In this document: piece by piece, positions 19,310-27,600 of the stretch | Layout: each line of letters opens with the position of its first letter | Numbering within the stretch: the stretch's first letter is position 1 | NCBI GenBank assembly: GCA_018266395.1 | Contig: JAFEAM010000001.1 | Span: forward strand, 96,259-160,258 | Length of the DNA: 64,000 nucleotides | Source: Bacteroidota bacterium | Lineage (GTDB): Bacteria; Bacteroidota; Bacteroidia; Cytophagales; Cyclobacteriaceae | Direction of reading: 5' to 3' | Made by a program: the position numbers and the translations under genes | Notes under the pieces: generated by a model | Seen by the model: the letters and a program-made list of their open reading frames with translations, nothing else | What the model was told of the DNA's origin: nothing | Database searches by the model: none

Positions 19310-19789
19310 ATGTCTCCCGTCAAAACGCTCACGCCAGACCAAGCCCTTGTCCGAATTTCGAGATACTGCGCCTACCAGGAACGTTCCCACGGGGAAGTGC
19401 GCGATAAACTTTACTCCTTCGGCCTGAAGTCAGGTGACGTGGAGGCCCTCCTGTCCAGGATGATCACGGAAGGGTTCCTGAATGAAGAGCGGTTCGCCAG
19501 GGCTTTTGCAGGCGGGAAATTCCGGCTTCAGAAATGGGGCCGCAACAAAATCATTCATGAGCTGGAGGCACGCCATATTTCATCAAGATGCATCCGAAGC
19601 GGACTCGCTGAAATAGATAACGGCAGTTACCGCAAAACGCTAATCAGCTTGTTGAGAAAGAAATTTCAGAGCTTAAATGAACCCAACCTTTTCCGCAAGC
19701 GTGACAAGACTGCGCGTTTTGCAATCGGAAAAGGATACGAGCCTCAACTGGTCTGGGAGGTGGTGCAGGAAATATTTCAGGACTCATAG
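19310..19789 (+). CDS. recX: Regulatory protein RecX
   Basis: 159 residues of helical three-repeat RecX architecture: YCAYQERSHGEVRDKLY, LLSRMITEGFLNEERFARAFAGGKF and the RKWGRNKI-like QKWGRNKIIHELEARHIS, then a third degenerate repeat. RecX binds RecA filaments and modulates recombinase activity. The ATG at 19310 gives the usual N-terminus; the longer frame from 19274 is unlikely. It follows the type III PKS gene by 40 bp on the same strand, away from recA. Confidence 0.9.
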   Translation: MSPVKTLTPDQALVRISRYCAYQERSHGEVRDKLYSFGLKSGDVEALLSRMITEGFLNEERFARAFAGGKFRLQKWGRNKIIHELEARHISSRCIRSGLAEIDNGSYRKTLISLLRKKFQSLNEPNLFRKRDKTARFAIGKGYEPQLVWEVVQEIFQDS

Positions 19790-19826
19790 GGATGGAAGCA
19801 CTCCATTCAACAACCCCAAATCTCTT

Positions 19827-20324
19827 ATGTCATATCAATTCCTTTCTCAAATGAAAAGACGGCTTAACAGTGACATGCTTCTCCTGTTTTTCTTACTGGC
19901 ATCCGTACAGCCTGTCCTGGGGCAGGACGAGGATGTTCGAAAGCGAACCTTCAACATCAGGAAGAACATTGCCATTGAGGGCTATGACCCTGTCAGCTAT
20001 TTCGACCAAAAGCCTGCTCCCGGCGATGCCAAATATCAGTTCAACTATAAAGGAGTCACGTATCAATTTTCATCGCAGGAAAACCTCACAAAATTCAGGT
20101 CTTCCCCTGAAAAATATGAACCCGCTTATGGAGGCTGGTGTGCCTATGCCATGGCCGACACCGGCGAAAAGGTCAAAATCGACCCTGAAACCTACAAGAT
20201 CGTGGACGGCAGGCTGTGCTTGTTCTACAACTTTTGGGGCAACAATACGTTGGTGACATGGAACAAGGATGAGAAAGCACTCAAGTCCAAAGCTGAACTG
20301 CACTGGAGAATGATTCAGCATTAG
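19827..20324 (+). CDS. Exported YHS-domain protein
   Basis: About 165 residues, or 157 if the ATG at 19851 is used. A signal peptide (LLLFFLLASVQPVLGQ) precedes a YHS domain: IAIEGYDPVSYF, YQFNYKGVTYQFSS, FRSSPEKYEPAYGGWCAYAM. YHS domains are small and Cys/His-containing and are associated with metal binding. Exported single-domain versions are common in Proteobacteria and Bacteroidota with no settled function. A longer in-frame reading from 19677 overlaps recX and is not credible. Confidence 0.82.
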   Translation: MSYQFLSQMKRRLNSDMLLLFFLLASVQPVLGQDEDVRKRTFNIRKNIAIEGYDPVSYFDQKPAPGDAKYQFNYKGVTYQFSSQENLTKFRSSPEKYEPAYGGWCAYAMADTGEKVKIDPETYKIVDGRLCLFYNFWGNNTLVTWNKDEKALKSKAELHWRMIQH

Positions 20325-20363
20325 AGGATAAAGGAACTCTGCTCTTATTTCTTAATTTGCCCC

Positions 20364-20879
20364 ATGCAATTGCACCTGGCCGCCCACAACATACTTGATC
20401 AGCTCAAATCCGTAGTCGCAGACCTTACCGATGCGGATTATGTGAACCCGGCCTCATCGCTCAACGGCGCTACCATGGGACAACATGTTCGCCACACGCT
20501 GGAATTCTTTTTGTGTCTTGAGGAGGGACTTCCGGGGCGGGTGATCAATTACGACAACAGGAATCACGACTACGTAATCGAGTCCGACCGCTACGTCGCT
20601 TTGGCCACCATCAGCAGGATCGTAGAATTTCTCCGGGAACACACGCAGGATTTGCCACTCACTTTGGAAGTGGGTTATCACCGGCATAGCCCTGAACCTC
20701 TTGAGATCGCAACAAACTTCAATCGGGAACTCGCTTATAATATTGAGCACGCCGTTCACCATATGGCCATCATGAAGATCGGATTGCGTGAAGTGGCTCC
20801 TTACATCAACCTTACTCCGGAATTCGGGGTCGCTGTGAGCACCCTTCGTTACCGCGAATCCGTTGAGGTTGGGCACTAA
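20364..20879 (+). CDS. DinB-like four-helix-bundle protein
   Basis: 171 residues. A DinB/YfiT-type metal-dependent helical bundle is suggested by the His residues in GQHVRHTLEFF (near residue 36-45) and in IEHAVHHMAIMKIGL (near 128-140), placed to form the three-His metal site. The family covers thiol-dependent transferases and proteins of unknown function. It starts 39 bp after the YHS gene and is followed after 6 bp by an ATP-grasp gene and then a LysE-type exporter, an apparent three-gene operon. Confidence 0.72.
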   Translation: MQLHLAAHNILDQLKSVVADLTDADYVNPASSLNGATMGQHVRHTLEFFLCLEEGLPGRVINYDNRNHDYVIESDRYVALATISRIVEFLREHTQDLPLTLEVGYHRHSPEPLEIATNFNRELAYNIEHAVHHMAIMKIGLREVAPYINLTPEFGVAVSTLRYRESVEVGH

Positions 20880-20885
20880 AGCAGC

Positions 20886-21929
20886 ATGAGCAGCCGTTCT
20901 GGGTTATTCTACAGTGATTTTATTATCAAACTGAAAAGCTGGGAGTACTGGCCCTTCGGAATAATCCAGGCGCCTCTGTTTCTCTACTGGCTGTGGCTAT
21001 CTCTAAAGGCCAGGTCACTCGTGTTCTTTTCCGCATCCAACCCCGGCATCCTGATGGGCGGAATGTTCGGTGAATCCAAATACGAAGTGCTGATGAAGGT
21101 ACCGGCTTCCCTTCGTCCCCGAACCTTACGCTGCAATGAACATGATACCATTGAGAAAATCATGTCCATGATCAACACCGGGGGCCTGAAGTTTCCGCTC
21201 ATTCTTAAACCGGATTTGGGAGAAAGGGGAAGGCTGGTGAAAAAAGTCTGGAATGAGTCCGACATCGCGATCTATCTCACGCTTATTCGCGGGGATTTCC
21301 TTATTCAGGAGTTTGTGGGGCTGGAACTCGAATACGGAGTGTTCTATGTCAGGTACCCTGAAGAGTCATACGGAAGAGTCGTTTCCATTACCGGGAAGGA
21401 GATGCTCACAGTTACAGGCGACGGTCATAAGTCGCTCAGTCAACTCATTTACGAAAAGGAGCGGGCCAAATTACAATGGAACGCTTTGCACTCGATCTAT
21501 CGCGAACAATGGGATGAGGTCATTGGAAATGGTGAGACGTTGGAACTGATCTCGATCGGAAATCATTGCCTGGGCACCAAGTTTCTGAACGCGAATCATC
21601 TCATCACACCTAGGCTTTCCCAATCATTTGACCAAATCAGCAAACAGATTGACGGATTCTATTTCGGCCGGTTTGATTTGAGAACGGGCTCCCTTGAAGA
21701 TCTGGAGAACGGCAAGGTGATGATTATGGAGTTGAACGGTTGTGGTGCAGAACCGGCCCACATTTACCATCCGGGGTTCCCGTTGCGGGAGGCCATGAAA
21801 GTACTTTTTCAGCACTGGTCTGACATATATCATATCAGCTCCCAGAATCACAGGAAGGGAGTTCCGTATATTTCCTTCGCCGAAGCCAGCCGGATTTACC
21901 GGCACTTCAGAACACTGGCGGCCTATTAA
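20886..21929 (+). CDS. ATP-grasp ligase, D-Ala-D-Ala ligase-like
   Basis: 347 residues. A hydrophobic N-terminal stretch (IIQAPLFLYWLWLSL) and the segment GMFGESKYEVL precede an ATP-grasp core: FPLILKPDLGERGR (ATP-binding Lys), DFLIQEFVGLELEYGVFYVRYP, and the metal-binding end FGRFDLRTG ... VMIMELNGCGAEPAHIY with the Glu-x-Asn pair. Such enzymes join a carboxylate to an amine via an acyl phosphate. The substrate is unknown. It sits between a DinB-like gene (6 bp) and a LysE exporter (2 bp), so the product may be exported by the neighbour. The N-terminal hydrophobic helix suggests membrane association. Confidence 0.75.
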   Translation: MSSRSGLFYSDFIIKLKSWEYWPFGIIQAPLFLYWLWLSLKARSLVFFSASNPGILMGGMFGESKYEVLMKVPASLRPRTLRCNEHDTIEKIMSMINTGGLKFPLILKPDLGERGRLVKKVWNESDIAIYLTLIRGDFLIQEFVGLELEYGVFYVRYPEESYGRVVSITGKEMLTVTGDGHKSLSQLIYEKERAKLQWNALHSIYREQWDEVIGNGETLELISIGNHCLGTKFLNANHLITPRLSQSFDQISKQIDGFYFGRFDLRTGSLEDLENGKVMIMELNGCGAEPAHIYHPGFPLREAMKVLFQHWSDIYHISSQNHRKGVPYISFAEASRIYRHFRTLAAY

Positions 21930-21931
21930 CC

Positions 21932-22543
21932 ATGGACTATCTTCAGGTATTCCTGTTTGGCTTTTTTTTCAGCTTCGTGGGCTCAATCCCGCCGGGAACT
22001 TTAAACGTCTCCGTCCTTCAGCTGGGCCTGGAAGGAAAGATCAATACGGCAATTAAGTTTGCGCTCGCCGTTTCCATTGTCGAATATCCCTATGCCTGGA
22101 TCGGCATTCAGTTTGAATATATCATTTCCCAGTCTCCGTGGATGACGGAAAATTTCCAGCTGGTCGCAGCCCTCGTCATGACCATCATTGGGATCGTTAA
22201 TCTTATACCACCCAGGAACAAGAAAGGCTTTGCCAAGAAGTTTGTTGAAAGCGGGTTCAGGCGCGGGCTGGTGCTGAGTTTGCTGAATCCAATGGCCATC
22301 CCGTATTGGATGGCTTTTACTGCATACCTCAAGGCCCAGGGCTGGATTGATCTTTCCACAGTCGGTCTCCTCCATAGCTACGTGTTTGGAACCGCTGTCG
22401 GTACAATGGCCTTGCTGAGCCTTCTCATTTTCTTTGCCAGGAGACTGGCCCCATACGTTGCGGGAAGCAAATACATCCGGATTGTTCCGGGGTTGGTGTT
22501 GCTCTCCCTGGGATTGTACAGCTGGTGGAAGTACTTCTTCTGA
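21932..22543 (+). CDS. LysE-family exporter
   Basis: 203 residues with six membrane segments. The N-terminus FSFVGSIPPGTLNVSVLQ matches the G-x-x-x-P-G-P/T-x2 motif of LysE/RhtB amino-acid exporters, and the central LLNPMAIPYWMAF is also family-typical. It starts 2 bp after the ATP-grasp gene, so translation is probably coupled. The substrate is not predictable from sequence; the neighbour suggests an amide- or peptide-like product. Confidence 0.82.
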   Translation: MDYLQVFLFGFFFSFVGSIPPGTLNVSVLQLGLEGKINTAIKFALAVSIVEYPYAWIGIQFEYIISQSPWMTENFQLVAALVMTIIGIVNLIPPRNKKGFAKKFVESGFRRGLVLSLLNPMAIPYWMAFTAYLKAQGWIDLSTVGLLHSYVFGTAVGTMALLSLLIFFARRLAPYVAGSKYIRIVPGLVLLSLGLYSWWKYFF

Positions 22544-22556
22544 CGAAGCCTCACGA

Positions 22557-23135
22557 CTATTTGTTTACTTCCCGGTATCGCCAGCAATCAACAAGGTGAT
22601 CATTGATAAGTCCGCAGGCTTGAAGGTGCGCATAGATCACCGTGCTGCCCACAAACTTGAATCCTCGTTTGATAAGATCCTTACTGAGTGCATCCGATAC
22701 TTTCGATGTCGGCGGGATTTGACCCAGCTCTTTCCATTTGTTCACAATCGGTTTGTTTTTCACAAACGACCATATATAGTTGTCAAAGGATTTGAACTCT
22801 TCCTGTACCTCCAGGAATTTCTTCGCATTGTTGACTGCCGAATAGACCTTGAGCCGGTTCCGCACAATGCCCGGATCTTGTAGAATCTTTTGCAGTCTTG
22901 TCTCAGTGAACTTCGCAACCTTGCCAGGATCAAAATCAGCAAAAGCTTTCCGGTACCCCTCTCTCTTATTCAGAATTGTACTCCAGCTAAGGCCGGCCTG
23001 GGCGCCTTCCAGGATGAGGAATTCAAAATGCTTGCGGTCATCATGTACAGGCACACCCCACTCCTCATCATGATAACGCATGTATAATTCCGATTTGAGG
23101 CACCACGGGCACCGGGGCTTTTCTTTTATGGCCAT
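22557..23135 (-). CDS. tag: DNA-3-methyladenine glycosylase I
   Basis: 192 residues, the usual length. Zinc ligands are RCPWCLKS at the N-terminus and HLQACGLINDHLVDCWRY at the C-terminus. The YHDEEWGVPVHDD and LEGAQAGLSWSTIL motifs and the catalytic-region Glu are all present. It removes 3-methyladenine from alkylated DNA as the first step of base excision repair. It converges on the LysE operon (13 bp gap) and is divergent from the exported RidA-like gene. Confidence 0.96.
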   Translation of the reverse strand: MAIKEKPRCPWCLKSELYMRYHDEEWGVPVHDDRKHFEFLILEGAQAGLSWSTILNKREGYRKAFADFDPGKVAKFTETRLQKILQDPGIVRNRLKVYSAVNNAKKFLEVQEEFKSFDNYIWSFVKNKPIVNKWKELGQIPPTSKVSDALSKDLIKRGFKFVGSTVIYAHLQACGLINDHLVDCWRYREVNK

Positions 23136-23197
23136 GAATCAGTGCAATTGGTTGTTTACGCTATTTCGGAATTTTAACTTACACCAAAATCATCACC

Positions 23198-23716
23198 ATG
23201 AAGAACATTGCCATTTTCGCACTTATCCTGACCTCCGCTTGCGCTGCCATGGGACAGGATGTTGAAAAGAAACTCACTGAACTGGGAATCAAGCTGCCCC
23301 CCACCCAAAAGCCCATCGCCAATTATGTTAAGGCCGTCAGAACCGGCAACCTGGTTTTTCTTGCAGGCCACGGCCCCTCCACCCCGGATGGCAAGGATAT
23401 CACCGGAAAGGTGGGCAAAGATCTGACTGTCCAGCAGGGTTATGACGCCGCGAAAAGTGTCGGCCTCAACTTGCTTTCATCACTCAAGGCTGAGATTGGC
23501 GATCTGAACAAGGTCAAAAGAATTGTCAAAGTACTCGGGATGGTCAACTGCGCCGAGAACTTTACCGAACAGCCCAAAGTCATCAACGGGTTCTCTGATC
23601 TGATGGTGAGCATCTTTGGCGAGAAAGGGAAACACGCCCGCTCCGCAGTTGGCATGTATGCACTTCCCAACAACATCGCTGTTGAGATTGAGATGATTGT
23701 AGAGGTGGAGAACTGA
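23198..23716 (+). CDS. Exported RidA/YjgF-family protein
   Basis: 172 residues: a signal peptide (IAIFALILTSACAAMGQ) followed by a RidA fold (NLVFLAGHGPSTPDGKD, VGLNLLSSLKAEIGDL, RIVKVLGMVNCAENF, HARSAVGMYALPNNIAVEIEMIVEV). Cytosolic RidA enzymes deaminate enamine/imine intermediates and use an Arg near the C-terminus. Here the position reads HARSAVG, so an Arg is present. Exported versions with an N-terminal signal peptide are a known but uncharacterised subset. It is followed by prmA after 26 bp. Confidence 0.83.
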   Translation: MKNIAIFALILTSACAAMGQDVEKKLTELGIKLPPTQKPIANYVKAVRTGNLVFLAGHGPSTPDGKDITGKVGKDLTVQQGYDAAKSVGLNLLSSLKAEIGDLNKVKRIVKVLGMVNCAENFTEQPKVINGFSDLMVSIFGEKGKHARSAVGMYALPNNIAVEIEMIVEVEN

Positions 23717-23742
23717 TCACCGGGTAGTTCAACGCGGATACT

Positions 23743-24573
23743 GTGCATTACACACGCTTAAGGGTTGTGTGCGACCCTGACTTTACTGAAATCCTGATTG
23801 CCGAGGTGGCTGAAGCAGGCTTCGACATGTTCATGGAAAATGAAAATGGCTTTGAAGCACATGCCGAGGAAACGGGTGTGGATCAGAAGCTGCTCGATGA
23901 GATAAAGAAAAAGTATGAACATGTTAACCCGCTAATCTTCTACCAGGACAAGATTCAGAAGGAGAACTGGAACGAGGAATGGGAGAAGAACGTCGAGCCG
24001 ATCATAGTGGAAGATCAGTGCCTGGTGAGGGCCGCTTTCCACAACATCGAAAAGAAGTATCCCTACGAAATCGTCATCACGCCCAAGATGTCGTTTGGCA
24101 CGGGCCATCACCAGACTACCTACTTGATGCTCAAACATCAGTTGACTTTGGATCACCGGGCAAAGCGCGTGATGGACGCAGGCTGCGGTACCGCCATTCT
24201 CTCCGTCATGGCCTGCAAGCGCGGCGCCGCATTTGTCGATGCATTTGATATCGACGAGTGGAGCATCGAGAACGGCAAAGAAAATGCGGAACTCAATGGT
24301 TGTCCCGCCATCCGCATCCGGCGGGGAACGATCCGCGATTTTCAATGGAACGAGCCGTTTGACATCGTGCTGGCCAATATCAATAAGAATATCCTGCTTT
24401 CAGAAATGGATGCCTATGCCGCAGCCTTACTCCGTGGCGGGCAATTGCTCCTCAGCGGCTTCTATGAAAAAGACATTTCTGAATTAGCCGATGCCGCCAG
24501 TAAACTGGGTCTGCAGCGCACAAGTTCCTCTACCCGCGAATCCTGGGCAGTCCTTGAATTGACCAAGGTGTAA
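23743..24573 (+). CDS. prmA: Ribosomal protein L11 methyltransferase
   Basis: 276 residues with a GTG start. It methylates L11 lysines/N-terminus using SAM. The N-terminal substrate domain is followed by the catalytic domain: MSFGTGHHQTTYLML, SAM motif I VMDAGCGTAILSVMACKRGA near residue 143, AFDIDEWSIENGKENAE, and the NPPY-like FDIVLANINKNIL. The NENWNEEWEKN segment is characteristic of PrmA. It may be cotranscribed with the upstream RidA gene. Confidence 0.95.
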   Translation: MHYTRLRVVCDPDFTEILIAEVAEAGFDMFMENENGFEAHAEETGVDQKLLDEIKKKYEHVNPLIFYQDKIQKENWNEEWEKNVEPIIVEDQCLVRAAFHNIEKKYPYEIVITPKMSFGTGHHQTTYLMLKHQLTLDHRAKRVMDAGCGTAILSVMACKRGAAFVDAFDIDEWSIENGKENAELNGCPAIRIRRGTIRDFQWNEPFDIVLANINKNILLSEMDAYAAALLRGGQLLLSGFYEKDISELADAASKLGLQRTSSSTRESWAVLELTKV

Positions 24574-24676
24574 TAATCACGTTGCCCATTCATGCTGATA
24601 CTCCCCTCGCGGCCGTTATAGAGTATTCAGTTCCAGGTGAATACCAATTAATTTTACGAATTTCAGGGTTTGCAAG

Positions 24677-27600
24677 GTGAAAACGCGCATTACAGTCATC
24701 CTCTTGGCCCTCCTGAACGCCGCCAACACGCTCGGGCAGGTGAAGACTGCCTATCGCCTTGCCTACCAGGATAGCATCAGGGTAGTGCTCGAAACCAACA
24801 CCAATACGGAAACCTCCATGGTTGGCGGGGTCTTCGCCACTGCCTGGCATAAGCTGAGCCTGGATCAGCAGGAAATGGTGAAGGAGCAGGCCGACATCCT
24901 GAGGCGAAGAAAGTTTCCTGTATTCCCGGTCCTCACCGACTATTACGGCGCAGTCGCCTTCGCAGTTGAAAAGGAAGGTGCGGATGAGAAGAAGATGAAC
25001 TCCTTCCTGAAGCTGGCTCGCAAAGTCATTGAGAAGGAAAACAACAAAGGCATTGCATCATTCTTTCTCTATTGCAGGGACTTCTTTGAATATCATGCGC
25101 TCCACTATGAACGCAAGGCCTTCCGTTTATATGCAAAAGAGGATGACTACCATTTTGAATACATAGAAGAGCCGGGATCGGTGCCTGCTGATACCACCCA
25201 GCTGACTGATAAGTTCAATCAGTGGGATCAACCCAAGCAGGACAACAATACCGTGTGGCAGGAAGATACCACGCAGGTGAAGATGGACACTTCACCCTAC
25301 ATGCAGCCTGCACCTCAGCCGGTGCTGTCAGGCCCAGTGCTGGTGTTTGACGTTGTCACTTTTCAATTCTCAACAGGTTATGACTCTGCCTTTCTGCGGA
25401 ACACCCGTGGCCGGATGTCGCTGAGAGACGGCACTTTTGTCGGAGAGAAAGGTTCGTTTGACTGGTCCTCGGCAGGATTATCTCCTGACAGCGTCAATTT
25501 TGAGTTTATCAAATACAACTTCAATGTCAACCGACCAGAAGTCACCGCAGAACAGGGTCGCCTCAAATATGAAGGACGGGTTCCGGGAAAAGTGGATGGC
25601 ATCTTCGCATTCAAGGCCACACGGCACAAAGACAAGAAGTCTGCATCTTACCCGCGCTTCATGTCATTTCAGAGCAATGTGCCCATCATGGGATTCACTA
25701 ATGACAACATGAAGTACACCGGAGGATTCGCCTTGAATGGAAGGAGGATCTTCAGTTCATCGGTTAACGGCGGTTACAGCCGTCTCGAAGTGAGCGGCGC
25801 AGAAGACAAGAAGTTTGTTGCCCTCTCAACCCTGTTTGAATTCGGCGACTCCGTCATCACCGCGTCACGCGCCATGATCCGGATATTTCAGGACAATGAT
25901 TCCATCTTCCATCCCGCCGTACAGTTCCGCTACGACTATGGCAAGAAACAGCTGTCGCTCCTAAAAGATAAGAGCTACCTGGGAGACGCTCCCTTTACCT
26001 CCTCCTTCTTCAATATGGATTTCAATGCAGACTTGCTGCGTTGGAATCTGAAATCAGACAGCATGAATCTTTCTGTCTTTGGAGGTGGAAGCCAGGCGCC
26101 TATGGTGATAGAGTCTGCTGACTACTACAGTCCGGAGGACTTCCAACGTCTGCGCGGGCTTGGATTTTCATTTGAGCCATTGGGAATGGTGGTGAATTAT
26201 GCCCGGAAGAACGGCACGCAGGATTTTTATTCTGATGACGTGGCCATGAAGAACGGAAAGAAGACGGAAGAAGTACGCATGGCAATGAGCTTCCTTGCGC
26301 AAAAGGGTATGATCAATTTTGATCCCGCCACCGGCAGGGTGCATGTCAAAGACAAGGCCATGCACTTCCAGGATGCAAGCAGGGGAAGGGAGGACTATGA
26401 CAATCTCAAGATCCATTCCATCACCTACCGGAAGGCCAATGCCACGGTCAATTTCCCAAGGAGAAGGATGACCGTTCGCGGAGTGGATGAAGTGAACGTG
26501 AGCGATTCACTCAATGTGATCATCAAGCCCGACAGCAGTGTCATAACCATCATGCAGAACCGGGACATCAAGTTCAACGGAAAGATCGTTGCAGGCAATT
26601 TCGAAATCAACGGCAAGGATTTCACATTCAAGTACGACAGCTTTTTTGTCAACCTGAATAAAATCGACTCGATCAGGTTCTACGTAAACGAGACGAACGC
26701 CAAAGGTCAAAAGGTGCGGAGGAGGGTAAACAATGCGATGGTTGGTGCCGATTCCACGGCTGCCGCTGCTGCAGGACTACAAACCAGTGATAAAAAGACT
26801 GCCGGCACCCTGTACATCAATCTCCCCAACAACAAGTCGGGGAAAACAAAGTATCCCAACTATCCACGCCTTGATGCCAGCGCGGGAGGGGTCATTTATT
26901 TTGACCGCAGTGAAGTGCTGGATGGTGCCTACGACCGTTCCGTTTTTTTTGTTGTGCCTCCATTCAAATTGGACAGCCTGAATGACGCTGACCCTGGTTC
27001 CATTAATTTCAATGGTACCTTCGTGTCCAGCGGTATGTTCCCCAGCTTCAAGGAGAAGCTGCATACCATGCCGGATAAATCACTTGGCTTTACTCACATT
27101 ATTCCACCGGCCGGATACCAGTTGTTCAAAGCGGACGGCAAAGTGTACGGAGGCATCAATCTCGATAATGCCGGCATCCGCGTAACAGGAAAAATTGAAT
27201 ACCTGGCCGCCACCGTTCAGTCCAGTGACTTTGTCTTCTATCCTGACTCCGTTATCGGCAGGGGAAAGATCGGAGAGTTGAAGGAAAAGCAATTCGGGCA
27301 GGTGTGGTTCCCGCAGGCCAACCTCGGAGAGTTCGAACTAAATTGGAAACCACGGCAGGATCATTTCAACCTGAGGAACCTTAAGGACCCGTTCAATCTG
27401 TACAGCAGTACAGCCCAACTGGACGGAAGCATGACGGTTTCCAAGACAGGAGTGACAGGCCAGGGGAAACTTATCACCAGGGGCTCTGAAGCGAAGTCAA
27501 AAGAACTGTCCTTCTCCGCAAAGGAATTCGCCGCGCGACATGCGAGTTTCCAGGTGAAGACCACCAATCCGGATAAACCCGCACTCGCCGGTGAAGACAT

